Positions 32,451 through 44,230 of a stretch of 48,417 nucleotides of DNA are shown here, piece after piece. Numbering within the stretch: position 1 is the stretch's first letter; the number at the start of each line of letters is the position of its first letter. Origin of the DNA: Branchiostoma floridae (taxonomy: Eukaryota; Chordata; Leptocardii; Amphioxiformes; Branchiostomatidae); assembly GCF_000003815.2 (NCBI RefSeq), contig NC_049989.1:22569496-22617912 (forward strand), given 5' to 3'. The translations under genes and the position numbers were made by a program. Below the pieces are notes generated by a model. The model worked only from the letters and a program-made list of their open reading frames with translations. It was not told where the DNA came from and ran no database searches.

Positions 32451-34883
32451 GACAGCAATGAGAACATGAGCCGTGTTGTAGCAGGTTAGTCTACTGGTCA
32501 CTGTCTGACACAACAAAACAGCCATAAGTCTGCCTGAAAACAAAAACTGCCCAAACTATAACAACAGGAACAGCAATAACTCTGTCTACTTCAGTTCCCA
32601 GGTTCAAAGAACTCATCACTAAAGCCCTCCCACCCAGCCTGGGTCAGAGTTCAGCCTTAAGTGCAGGGTACAACAATTAGATACAAAATCACAGAATAAC
32701 AATAGTAACTAAAGTCACACCAGGATCACAATACAAGCTGGAATAAGGACATTCAGTCTCCAAGGACTCTGGAGACACTTTAAGGATTCAAGATGTGCAG
32801 TCATTAAGATATGCAGCCTTATACCATCCTGATTTTAACCTGAAGTTCTTATTAGCACAGACTTAAGACAAGATTTTATTTATTTCACCCATACTCTAAC
32901 ATTTTCATAACAAATTTACCTTTTTATTAGCGACATATTTGTCCTGGCAGCAGCTATAACAGCCTGTAATGTCCCCACAGAATAACCCGTCACAAACAAC
33001 CTTCCCACAATATTAAATGTGCTCAATTGCTCCCTGGTGATGTCGCCAATAATGAAAACAAATTATGGAAATTTTCCCCGAACAGGGCTGAATGCAGAAC
33101 ACACCAACCTGACAGTTAAAATCAAGGAACTCACACATTATACAAGAAGTGGGTAAATTTGTCTTCCACTGTCTTAGAAATAAAAGAAGACAAAGGCAAC
33201 AAAACTTGCCTGGTTGTCTCTATCATTCTTATGTCTATGTATGTTATAATCATGTACTTGCAATTAGCCCATGGGCATGTACATGTATTTGCAATAAAAA
33301 TACTGTTTTTTACAGAAAGATGACATCATTTCTCCTAAAAGTAAACTGCATTTACCCAAATAGATGTAAGTAGTTTTGAGGACACCCAAATTCCATTTTA
33401 CCCGTCCTTCCATTTACTCTGTAACACGACAACAACAACTCAGTCCCGCTAACAATACGGGTAAAACGAGGCAGTTCAGTTTTCCCCCGCCACAACATCA
33501 CCACTAGCAGCCATTACTGTTATTGTAACTGATGGTGTTGTCTGTTGTTGGTTTAATTACAGCCATCTCGTTACATTGATTAGGTGGCTTGTTATGGCTG
33601 AATAGCTAATCCATCACCCAGCGCTGGTTTGGGGAGGAATGTTTAGGGAGGAAGACTTTACGGTTTGGGGGAAATCTCTATCTGGATCTAGGACTTGACT
33701 TTGTTTAATCTATGTAAAAAAAGATACTATGTTATAGTAACTTATTATTACCTAGGATTGTGCTTTATAAAAGCCTTAGTAAACACCTAACCTATTTACA
33801 TGTAGATGTTGCTTGCTGATTTTCTTATTGGCATTAATATTGGGCAGCCACCAGGGTTGGCTGTTTGTAGTACTAATAGCCTTTGGCCAGTGGGTAGCAA
33901 TGGTTATATGTCCTTATACTGACGAAGTAATAAATGAAGGCATGTCAGTCTGGGATTTTCCTGAAGGTTCTCCACGATAATGCCTGCCGTAAGAAGCTAA
34001 TATGTAAAAGTACTCAGGCTGGTGTTGGGTATAAAGCCAACTGGTCCTTGTGATGAGTATGACAAATGACAGGAGGCATCCGCAGCTATCCCGACTATCA
34101 CAGGCACTCTCGACCTTCACATGACTGACATTGACATTGACCCGACACTTACACCGGCTTCTCTGGTTGCTTAGCAACACTGCAGTATAAATGGCTACCA
34201 ACGAAACATGCTTCTATCCAGGATCGGATGACAGAGTCTGCAAATTAAACATGTCCACAAACCCAAAAACACTCGACCTCAAGACCTGGACATGGTTTCC
34301 CACCCAAGGTTGCCCCCCTCCCCCATTGCCATCTGGCTTGCACTAGTCATGTAAGGAAGAGTGTGTCAATTAAATGCGTCCATAAATGCAAACCCGAGCA
34401 AGAGCAAGGTCACCCTCCCCCCCCAATTCCCAGCTGCCATGCACCAGATATGTACCGTAGTCAGCATGAATCAAATAGGTCCACAAACCAAAAAATAAAC
34501 ACCGAAAATCTCCAAATTCCCACTCAAAAAATACTCCAGAGCGGGACATGGCTTCCCGCTCAAGGTCGCCCCCCTCCCCCCTGGCCAGCACCAGTCATGT
34601 GCGGAAGTGAATCATAATAACAATAAAGCCGCCGTCCGACAAACTGCTCCTTCTTACAGGCAATTTGTCCTGGGATAGGAGGCTTAGTTTCCATGGCGAC
34701 GACCGCAGGGGTGTACCGAATCCATGCCGTCTCTCCATCCATCAATTCTGCGCCGATTTGACACGTGCCTGGAACCCAAAGAACCCATCACCTGCACGGT
34801 TACACATCCCCCGCCTGACTTCATTCAGAATTATCGTTTTCAACCAATTCAATACCCGAATGGGAAATCGATACCACCGCTGA
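32451..34883. other. Intron/upstream DNA, no gene seen
   Basis: Mostly unique, AT-rich. An X-box GTTGCTTAGCAAC is at 34166-34178 and GTTTCCATGGCGAC at 34687-34700. Related segments AAGGTTGCCCCCCTCCCCC / AAGGTCGCCCCCCTCCCCC occur near 34306 and 34562. Confidence 0.5.
34166..34178. promoter_or_regulatory. Candidate RFX X-box
   Basis: GTTGCTTAGCAAC, consensus X-box with a 1-bp centre. Confidence 0.4.
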
Positions 34884-35262
34884 TCAGGGAGTTCCAAATA
34901 CATGAATCCGTGATACAGCCTCCGTTGCCATGACAACGGCAGTGAGTGATGCGGGGCGGTCGGGAGAGGTGATAAAAGTCATAACCGCCGCTACCACCGG
35001 TCGGACAATCCCACCCATAATTCCCTCCGTAAATTTTGTGGCAAGTTTTTTAGCCGCCGGTTTTGGGGCGAGCGATCTGCCGGTAAAATTTACACCAGGC
35101 ACGGGCGGTAAGTCGGCGGATACGGCCGTGTTAGGGGCACTCAACTGGCGCTTAAGCACCCTGCCTCCTGGTATGGTGCAAAAATGTCGGAATTTATCAC
35201 AAATATGGCTTCCAAGTGCATTCTATGGGCCCATAAGTGTGCAAAACCTTCAATATTCATAG
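34884..35262. other. GC-rich island, open on both strands
   Basis: CpG-containing stretch with a 110-codon plus-strand frame (34930-35262) and a 91-codon minus-strand frame (34884-35159). Neither product is recognisable, and neither fits the Musashi RRM that should lie upstream. It could be an unannotated exon, an eroded element or a regulatory island. Function unknown. Confidence 0.35.
34924..34937. promoter_or_regulatory. Candidate RFX X-box
   Basis: GTTGCCATGACAAC, a near-palindromic X-box at the left edge of a GC-rich island (34925-35165). Confidence 0.4.
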
Positions 35263-36238
35263 TCGTTATAAGTTATTTATAAACACGGTTCCTTTCGGAT
35301 CCCTCATACCCGTTTTATCATTGAGCATAAGCCTTCTGCCGGGGAAAACAATTAAGAAAATTACAAATAAACAAACGAAGATTCTACGAACAGAACAACA
35401 TAACAGCTTTATGAGAACGGCAGGTTTTCCCAGCCAACTCTCTCCTGGCAGGAAGCAGAAAAGGCCGGACGGGGGAACATGACAGATGCTGTGGGCACTA
35501 TTTTGATGATGTGCTTGTGCTCGTTGTTTCTCTATCTCACACTGCAGTCCTGCCAGCCAGGGTTTGATTAATATTCTCCACCCATCGACTCAGCACACAT
35601 GGTTCCGACCCCCACCGGCTCTCAGCAAGTTCCACTGTTTTGCTTCACCAACTTGGAACGGAGATCCTTATATCTTTCCCAGTAGGGAAAATGTTTCAAG
35701 CAAATCAAAATTATAGTTCCGCATGTGCAACACTCAAGTTGGGCCAGATCTAACCCATACATTGGTTTGTCTTACTTCAAAACTCACTTTCTCATTCCCA
35801 AAAACACTTTTAATAATGGGATAGATTTGATTTAGATTTTTTGGGGGACAGACTTTGATTTGTCACATTTACTGATAAAAATAAATAAATAACAAGATTT
35901 TGAAAACTGATATTTGAGACAGCATCCACTTTCTTTCGTTAGGACTGCCCTGTCGTTAACTTACACAGCTCATTGCCCTGGTGTCAAACCTTCATCAACG
36001 TAATTCTAATAAACGTTTTGCAGTGAAGTTTTGCAGTGAATATCGCTCCTAGTCAGGAACTGTCTTAAGTCTGTGACTTCTACAACAGGTCTGAGGGAGG
36101 TGAAGCTCATTAACCAGTTGTTTAAAAGCTGTTTAACAAGGATGCTCTTGTGGTACTAGCTGGCACGAGTTCCCTCCCATGATGTTTCTAGGAAAAAGGC
36201 AGCTAAATCAGTAGACTATAGAAGTTCTAATCATGGCT
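35263..36238. other. Intron/upstream DNA, no gene seen
   Basis: AT-rich, no repeats or exons recognised. Confidence 0.5.
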
Positions 36239-36975
36239 GGGGCTACTAAAATCTACTCTGCGGAGCCTTGGGCAGCTCTGCAGAGTAGATTATAGTAGCC
36301 CAGCTCTGCAGAGTAGATTATAGTAGCCCAGCTCTGCAGAGTAGATTATGGTAGCGCAGCTCTGCAGAGTAGATTATAGTAGCCTCGATGGTTCCAGCTC
36401 TACAGAGTAGATGATATTAGCCCCGGTGAATCCAGCTCTGCAGAGTAGATTATAGTAGCCCCGGTGAATCCAGCTCTGCAGAGTAGATTATAGTAGCCCA
36501 GCTCTGCAGAGTAGATTATAGTAGCCCAGCTCTGCAGAGTAGATGATAGTAGCCCAGCTCTGCAGAGTAGATTATAGTAGCCTCCATGGTTCCAGCTCTG
36601 CAGAGTAGATTATAGTAGCCCAGCTCTGCAGAGTAGATTATAGTAGCCCAGCTCTGCAGAGTAGATTATAGTAGCCCAGCTCTGCAGAGTAGATTATAGT
36701 AGCCTCGATGGTTCCAGCTCTGCAGAGTAGATTATAGTAGCCCTGGTGAATCCAGCTCTGCAGAGTAGATTATAGTAGCCCAGCTCTGCAGAGTAGATTA
36801 TAGTAGCCCAGCTCTGCAGAGTAGATGATAGTAGCCCAGCTCTGCAGAGTAGATTATAGTAGCCTCCATGGTTCCAGCTCTGCAGAGTAGATTATAGTAG
36901 CCCAGCTCTGCAGAGTAGATTATAGTAGCCCAGCTCTGCAGAGTAGATTATAGTAGCCCAGCTCTGCAGAGTAGA
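36239..36975. repeat. 28-bp minisatellite with inverted first unit
   Basis: Unit AGCTCTGCAGAGTAGATTAT followed by AGTAGCCC, about 24 copies, with a 39-bp variant carrying CATGGTTCC or GGTGAATCC links. It contains the palindrome CTCTGCAGAG. The first unit (36239-36265) is inverted and can pair with the next (36273-36300). It is cut by the 100-N gap. Confidence 0.96.
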
Positions 36976-37075
36976 NNNNNNNNNNNNNNNNNNNNNNNNN
37001 NNNNNNNNNNNNNNNNNNNNNNNNNNNNNNNNNNNNNNNNNNNNNNNNNNNNNNNNNNNNNNNNNNNNNNNNNNN
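36976..37075. other. Assembly gap (100 N)
   Basis: Exactly 100 N directly after the 28-bp minisatellite at 36266-36975, the usual size for a join of unknown length. The array is probably longer than shown. Confidence 0.99.
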
Positions 37076-37111
37076 TAGACCCGAGTAAGTCGGTGCTGGA
37101 GAATTGGCAGC

Positions 37112-37245
37112 ATCACTCTCATCATCATCCTCCACCTGCAGCATCACTCTCATCATCAGTGTCATCCTCCGCATCACTCTCATCATCATCCTCCGCATCA
37201 CTCTCATCATCATCCTCCGCATCACTCTCATCATCAGTGTCATTA
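37112..37245. repeat. 24-bp minisatellite (CATCACTCTCATCATCATCC)
   Basis: Units GCATCACTCTCATCATCATC plus CTCC. Read on the minus strand one frame gives repeats of DESDAEDD, other frames MRVMRRMM; no exon can be supported. Confidence 0.92.
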
Positions 37246-37389
37246 CCTGCCAGGTGCGATCCTGGCCCAGCCACATGCCGGCAAAACCGCCCTCCCGACG
37301 GCCGGAGGGCCCACAAGGCCTGTAAATGTTACTAATTGAATCTGATAATTACTGTTACCAGAGGCAAGGCAGAAAAACATCTATCACTG

Positions 37390-37660
37390 CCTGGTAGCCA
37401 GACGTAGTACTGCCTGGGGTCTACACAACACAGATACACACCAGCCTTTATAAGTTTAGTACAGCCGTAGTGCTGCCTGGGGTTTACAGACCAGGGTTTA
37501 CATGTACATGTTTAGTACAGACTTGACTTTGACTTGGTACTGCCTTGGATTGTACGAACCACAGATACACACCAGTGTTCACATGCACATGCCTAGTACA
37601 GATGTAGTATGCTTGGGGTTATACCAACCACAGATACACACCAGGCTTTACATGCGCTCC
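37390..37660. repeat. About 70-bp repeat, 4 units
   Basis: GTAGTGCTGCCTGGGGTTTA ... CCACAGATACACACCAG ... TTTACATGYACATG ... TTTAGTACAG, diverged. Confidence 0.85.
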
Positions 37661-37775
37661 TGGCAGCAGCCATGTTGGTTATCTGTCCATCAGAGAACAA
37701 ACAGAGGTCACCTGAAGGTGACTGCATATCAGCAAACTTTGCTTTTATCCCCTGACTTTAATGCTGTATCACTAT

Positions 37776-38011
37776 CAGGGCTGGAAATATGGGGTGCATG
37801 TTTGTGCACTTTTGTGCTCCAAAAGTTGTGCACCTTATTTTTTACTGTACGCATGTACCATTATGATAGTACACTAGAGTATACAGCATATTCTTTATAT
37901 TTCAGTGTTAGAAAAAAACTTCTTATATCACTTTGTTTTTAAGTTAGCCACAGAATCTCAGTGCACCAAAATTTCTAGGTAAGATACATCAGAAATGAGT
38001 TTTAAGCCCTG
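37776..38011. mobile_element. Dispersed CAGGGCT element, copy 3 (236 bp)
   Basis: Begins CAGGGCTGGAAATATGGGG and ends GAGTTTTAAGCCCTG, with GTTGTGCACC and TCAGTGCACCAAAATTTC inside. Shorter and more diverged than copies 1 and 2. Confidence 0.65.
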
Positions 38012-38755
38012 TGCTGGACACACAGCCGTATCACTCCTGTTGGTTAATGGCTTCCCAGACAGCCCTGCAGGACAAACTGGCCTGACCTGCCACTTAGACA
38101 CTTGTACACCTTTTACAGAGGTCACCCGAGGTTAAGGAACTGCCCAAGGCGCCGATCAAATGTCCATGACAAGCTGTGATGTGTTTGGCAGGGAGAGCGG
38201 GAGGGCAGAGGTTTGGGTTTGACAACAAGGGGAAACATGAGGAATGGGAGGGCTGTGAGGATGGCAGGTCTGAGCTGTTTAATAGTGTCACTGGCAGCTA
38301 GGAACAGGCTTGTGTGTTACACTATTACACAATGACACAAGGCTCAACTGACACTGGGGTATACTGTAAACTATATAAATTGGTCGAGTGACATTAGGTT
38401 GTTCTAAAACTGCATGAAATGTTCGCAGAGTGGAACTGGGCTGTAACCTGTCTAAAGGAGCCTGTAGGGAGATACCACTTTGGCAAAGTCCCAAATATTT
38501 TACCAGTACTGGTTAGGTAAAGTCTAGTTTCTTTATAACATAGACTAGTTGGGCAACCCTGGCTGTTTCGAAACAGCTGAACAAATAAATAAATAAATAA
38601 CATAGATACTACTACGTTAATCGCATAAGATTAACCTTTCAACTACTGGATGTGTGACTGATCTCCTGACTTTGTGGAGACAGGTTTGAGTAAATACCTG
38701 GTGTTACCTGTCCACACCTGAGGTGTGCACACCTAGGCGGAGGGTTACTTACACC
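38012..38755. other. Upstream DNA; splice donor at the gap edge
   Basis: No repeat or open exon. The last bases before the gap read on the minus strand as GGTGTAAGTAACC, a consensus 5' splice site. Confidence 0.5.
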
Positions 38756-39149
38756 NNNNNNNNNNNNNNNNNNNNNNNNNNNNNNNNNNNNNNNNNNNNN
38801 NNNNNNNNNNNNNNNNNNNNNNNNNNNNNNNNNNNNNNNNNNNNNNNNNNNNNNNNNNNNNNNNNNNNNNNNNNNNNNNNNNNNNNNNNNNNNNNNNNNN
38901 NNNNNNNNNNNNNNNNNNNNNNNNNNNNNNNNNNNNNNNNNNNNNNNNNNNNNNNNNNNNNNNNNNNNNNNNNNNNNNNNNNNNNNNNNNNNNNNNNNNN
39001 NNNNNNNNNNNNNNNNNNNNNNNNNNNNNNNNNNNNNNNNNNNNNNNNNNNNNNNNNNNNNNNNNNNNNNNNNNNNNNNNNNNNNNNNNNNNNNNNNNNN
39101 NNNNNNNNNNNNNNNNNNNNNNNNNNNNNNNNNNNNNNNNNNNNNNNNN
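38756..39149. other. Assembly gap (394 N)
   Basis: Run of N. The base pairs just left of it read, on the minus strand, as a consensus splice donor (GGT|GTAAGTAACC), so an upstream exon may be hidden in the gap. Confidence 0.99.
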
Positions 39150-40009
39150 ACAATAACTATCTTACACTGGTGGCAACATCTCTTCTTTGGGCAAAACTGA
39201 CATACAGATTTGACATGTAATAATAATAATACCGTTATTGCAATACCATGCCTGAAGGCTGATTTCAAACAAGCAAAACAATGGTATACAACACGTGTAG
39301 ACGTCAAAGGGAAAATGAAATCTATAAACAAGTGACCGTAGGTAACATAGTCTGTGACGTCGGTCTGGTATATGTTGGTTGTTTTGTCTTCTTTGGTGTG
39401 TGACGTTGTGCTTATATCCTATATGATTCTTTTCATGGTGTTAGATATATCGTTGTATCTAAAGTTGCCTAATATTTCTGTGTCATGTGAATCTTACTAA
39501 ACAGGTATGGATTGTGAGATAACATGTGGCCAAAGTCAAAAAGATATGGTGACGATAAGTTACCGGATGGTCTACTCTAATACACAGGCACATTCACACA
39601 CAGACACACCTACAAGACCGACAGGCAGACTGACAAACGCACCAAGTATTAACATGTTTCTGTTATGGACGTAATAAGTATGAAGCACGGAATAGGACCT
39701 TGATGTTTCTTAGTCGAAGTCCGGGAATATAATATGGCTAAACTTCATTTGGGACGAGAATTCTTACACGCTTCATTGCAAACGGCGACAGGAGGTATTT
39801 GATTGACAGGGTCATTAGTGAAACATTAGATGTCGGTTCCCATGTCCCACATACGATAACACACAGCTGTTGATGATGAACTGTGCGATAAGTTTTTAAC
39901 TAGTGTGAAGCCATAAGGTATCATGACACAGTGTTAATGGGTGAATCCCGGGGTCCATGATGCTGGTACATAAAGTAGTACGGATAAACTTGTTGAATAA
40001 GAGGTAGAA
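39150..40009. other. Upstream DNA, no gene seen
   Basis: Unique AT-rich sequence with (TAA)n at 39219-39231; no exon recognised. Confidence 0.5.
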
Positions 40010-40815
40010 AGCAAACGCGCGTAAAATTCTTGCACATATCGCGCATCTGCTTAACTATACCCAATTACCTCAACGGGCACCATATGCAGACATGGGCCAA
40101 TCCACTGTGAAACGTACAATTTGCAGGGGTGATTTCTGAAATTATTACATACATAATAAAAACAGCTGCCGAAAAAATAAAACACCTTGCATCATCGTCC
40201 AACTATGTGTAGAGAACCTGCCAAACCACAAACGTATGCGACAACGGAAACATGCAGATATAGATGCGAACGTGCGTTACATTGACGACCAGAGAACATC
40301 ACGCGTCTGCTTGCAATATCTCAATTACAGCATGACCCATATACAGGGGATCTGGACTAATACACCGAAAGATGAACATTTTGTAGGGGTGTTATTTTTA
40401 TTGCGTCCCTAATAAAACCAACTGCCGCAAAAACAAAAACAAAAAACAACGTGCATCATCGTCAACCTCAGTGCAGATGACCTGCCAAACAACGTACGTA
40501 TGCGACAACGGGAACATGCAAATACCGATGCGAACGCGAATAACTTTGACGATCAGGTAACACCACGCATCTGCTTGACAAATTCCAATGACACCATGAC
40601 CCACATACAGAGGATCTGGACCAAAACACCGCAAGACGAACAAATTGTAGGGGTGTTATTTTTATAAAATCCATAATAAAACCACCTGCCGCAAAAAAAA
40701 GTTCACGTGCATCATCGTCAACCTCAGTACAAAGGACCTGCCAAACCACATAGAATTCAGACAACGGGAACATACAGATACAGCTGCGAACGCGCGTAAA
40801 CGTGACAAAACTAAA
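40010..40815. repeat. Tandem repeat of about 255-268 bp, 3 units
   Basis: Landmarks recur in order: GATGCGAACGYGCGTAA at about 40265, 40518 and 40785 (first trace at 40013); GCGCATCTGCTT; CATGACCCATATACAG; GTAGGGGTGTTATTTTTAT; CTGCCGCAAAAA; GTGCATCATCGTCAACCTCA; ACCTGCCAAACCACA. Units are about 80 per cent alike by eye. It looks satellite-like; no coding sequence seen. Confidence 0.9.
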
Positions 40816-41470
40816 AGTCTGTCGACCAGAGGGTCTGGTCACAGACTAATAAATTAATAGCAAAATGACATCCATTATAAATCTTCATACTTATGTCCCT
40901 TTTTGTCTCCAGCCTTATAAAAATGTCTGTCCTGCACTAAAAACCTGTCCCACATCTGTATATGCTATAGTCCCAGAGAGCACATCAAAACGACCAGAGA
41001 GCACATCCAAACGACCAACCCTACCCAGGGGACCTGCCAAAATTAGCTCAACTCTCAACCTCACCTCACATGGGCTGAACCAAACCAATAACCTGCTTGT
41101 CAGCAAGGTTATCTGGGCAAGTCAACAAGGTCTATTGTTGAATGAGCTACCCAGATGTTTTCTTTTAAATTGTGTGAAAAAATAACAACAGGAACACAAG
41201 CAATAGAACATACAGAGGGCTGCAGACAGTTTCTGTACATGCAAGATCTATAGACTGCTTTTCATGCATCCCAGCAACCATGGAATCACCTAGGCAACCA
41301 GGAATCTTCCTTGGCAACTGAACATTTCCTGTGAAATCCTGTTATGAGTTCTGCTGTTTGGGTTCTGTGCTATTTGTGTGGACAGGAGTCGTGGTCATGT
41401 TTGACATTCCCACATGTCCAAGCACAGGGGGGGAATTGTGAGGACTGGTGATAGGCTGAGAGCCAAGTTT
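40816..41470. other. Upstream DNA, no gene seen
   Basis: A 106-codon plus frame at 40865-41185 was not recognisable. A short two-copy AGAGAGCACATCMAAACGACC is at 40975-41016. Confidence 0.5.
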
Positions 41471-41477
41471 AGGGCCT

Positions 41478-41660
41478 CACACACTTACTCACACACACAT
41501 ACACTCTCACACATAGACACACACATGTACATTCACTCACTCACACACACACACACAGATACTCACATACACACTGACACAGGCACATTCACATAGTATC
41601 ACACACACTCACATACACACAAACTCTAACACATACTAAAAAAAAACCCACTCACACACA
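41478..41660. repeat. CA-rich simple repeat
   Basis: ACACACTCACACACACATACAC type, with an A run at about 41638-41646. Confidence 0.94.
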
Positions 41661-42474
41661 TGTAAGATGACCCCCTGACATCATTGCCCAGGTAGTGTGT
41701 ACAGGTGCCCCCCCCCCTGGTGTCATGTTACTGATAGGTTTGCACAGTCCGTCCTGTTTCCCTAAAAGGCTCTCCTGTGCGACTGTAGGTATGACATCAC
41801 CACTGAAGTATGTACCTCTCCAGCTACAGTCTACAGTTCCCTTCACAACAATCTAGGGTTCCTGACCCGCCACACAGGCCCCTACTGTACTCCTGAAAAT
41901 CTACAAACACACTAGGAGAGCAAATTCCGTCTTCTGTATCTGCATCTATATAGCCGTTCATCATTGCTAATAGCTGCTGAAGTTTGAAAGTCACAGATAT
42001 TTATACTGCATTGAAACTGGGTTGGATTTGATAATGTTACACCATTCACTTTAATACTGAAAACCTTCCGAGCAAGTCCACGGTGTGCTCAGCATGAAGG
42101 CTTGTGCTGAACACCCTCAGCTCGGCACTGGAAGGGTTAACATCTCCAGGCTCCCCTGGGACACAATGGTACGCCCCAACAATAGTACATGGTTTTCCCA
42201 GTGTAACCCGATATGAAGTTTGGCGCTGAAATAATAATCTGCCCAGGTTTAGACATTATCAGTAGGTAAAAACTCTGGCAGACAGGACGGCTGCCGCGCC
42301 ACTCTGCGCGTAATCCGGGGAAAAATGGAGCTGTCTGCCGATCGCATCCCGCTTCTCAATCAGCAATGGAACAAACCACACACAAACAATCCGACAGGAC
42401 TCTGTTTTACTGTATCTTAGTGTACATTATAATTCAGCTAGCAGAAAGACTATTTCAGTCTAAAAATCTAAATA
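41661..42474. other. Upstream DNA, no gene seen
   Basis: C tract at 41709-41717; otherwise unique. Confidence 0.5.
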
Positions 42475-42965
42475 CACAGTCTATCAAAACTAAACTACCT
42501 GATCAGCAGTCTATCAGTCCTTTAAAACTCCACCCAAGGCAAGAACATCAGTCTATCAAAACTAACCCCCCAGTCTATCAGTCTATCAAAACTAACGCTC
42601 GGTTTATCAAAACTAAACCACTCGTCTATCAGTCTATCAAAACTAACCCCTGGTCTATCAAAACTAAACCACCCGTCTATCAGTCTATCAAAACTAAACC
42701 ATCGTCTATCAGTCTATAAAACTAACCCCCTGTCTATGAAAACTATCCACCTGTCTATCAGATCTCATCCCTCAGTCTCCGTCTGCCGAAAACTAACCTC
42801 CCAGTCAATCAGAGCTCCAGCCAAACATCTCCATCAGCCTATCAAAGCTAAACCCCCAGTCTATCAAAGCTAAACCCCGAGTCTATCAAAGCTAAACCCT
42901 CCGTCTATCAGTCTCCCCGTAATCCACACAAGACTCACTCCCAGCCTCAGTCTATCAGTCGGATC
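42475..42965. repeat. Irregular GTCTATCAAAACTAA repeat
   Basis: Units of 16-36 bp from CAGTCTATCAAAACTAAACC; a left block is AACTAA-rich and a right block has AGCTAAACCCC. Confidence 0.92.
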
Positions 42966-43829
42966 CCCACAAAACTCTTACAGTCTTACAGCCGAGCTCA
43001 GGCTCAAATCCTGCACAGCTTTTAATGACCTTGCACGGGATCGGCAGGTTTGACCTTGACTATGTTCCAATGCGCGGGTTAGAACCCGGCGTGCGATTAG
43101 CAGCTGATAGAGAGGACGGAGCGTACACGAGCCATTTTTCTCTCCCGTCAGAGTCTTAACCAAGCTTTGCTGTTTTATAACGACCTTCAGACTAAATTCT
43201 CCGGTACCAGACGGAATATAAGGAGCAAAGTTTCCTTCTGTTCCCGCCGTCTACTTCCTTAAGACGCGGCTAAGACGTGATATGGTTTCCCTCCCTTAAA
43301 GACGGGAGCTAATACGTGATATAGACGTGATATGGGTTTCCCCTGCCAAGATTAGCCCAGACACACTGGTGCTGGCCTGCAGTTGTAAGGTCCTTACAGA
43401 CTGCAGGGGAAACCTGTGTTGCAGCTGATACTGCTGTAAGCCCCTCGGGGTGACCCCAGGCACTGCTGGGATATTGGATCCCACCTCTTGCACTGTTGCT
43501 ATTACAGAATCTCCCGCAAACTTCGCCTGTCGCCCAAATTAGTTCCACACTAATTCTGCCTCGTCTCCGCAGGGCGCCGACAGGGGGCAGAGGTCGGAGG
43601 GCGGGTCGGCGGAACACGTGTATCCACCCGACACTTGAACCTGACACCAGGTATGACGTTTACACAGTTTGTTAGCAAGGTCAGAGGTCGTCTGGCACAA
43701 TGAGACATAGCAGAACAAACAAAGCTCGGAATGTGGCAGGGAGGTTGATATGGCATGGGGAACAGGGAGGCTGATACTGTAGTAGGCTGGGACACAGGAA
43801 ACTTGGAGCCACAAGTCTGACGGGCATGG
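42966..43829. other. GC-richer upstream DNA, no gene supported
   Basis: Several open frames on the minus strand (43296-43841) lack recognisable domains. Duplicated GACGTGATATGGTTTCC at 43274-43340. The DR1-like 12-mer AGGTCAGAGGTC is at 43678-43689. Confidence 0.45.
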
Positions 43830-44230
43830 GCTCACTTTCACTGTCTTAGACTTTCACTCTTACCACTGGCACATTCTTAACTTTTGCTATCTTAAACTTT
43901 CACTCTTACCACTGGCACACTCTTAACTTTCGCTGTCTTAAACTTTCACTCTTACCACTGGCACAATCTTAACTTTTGCTGTCTTAAACTTTCACTCTTA
44001 CCACTGGCACAGTCTTAACTTTCACTGTCTTGGACTTTCACTGTTTTAGACTTTCACTCTTAGCACTGGCACATGTCCTAACTTCCGCTGTCTTAAATTT
44101 TAACTGGCACATGTCTTAAAACTTTCACTGTCACAGCTTGAAGTTTCACTGTCAGGGCTGGCACACGTCTTACACTTTCGCTGTCTCAAACGTGTCAGCG
44201 CTGGCACAGGCCTTAAACTTTCACTTGGAC
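43830..44230. repeat. About 51-bp minisatellite, 6-7 units
   Basis: ACTTTCACTCTTACCACTGG, CACAGTCTTAACTTTCGCTG, TCTTAA. Confidence 0.94.

Noticed and set aside
36892-37276. Open frames crossing the N gap
   Set aside because: Translated N and repeat sequence; not evidence of a gene.
37255-37320. Exon-like segment with AG and GT borders on the minus strand
   Set aside because: No frame joins to the RRM2 exon to give the required RHRG-FGFV junction; kept only as a note under the acidic repeat.
43296-43841. Several 65-112 codon minus-strand frames
   Set aside because: Mutually overlapping, no recognisable protein, no match to the missing RRM exons.
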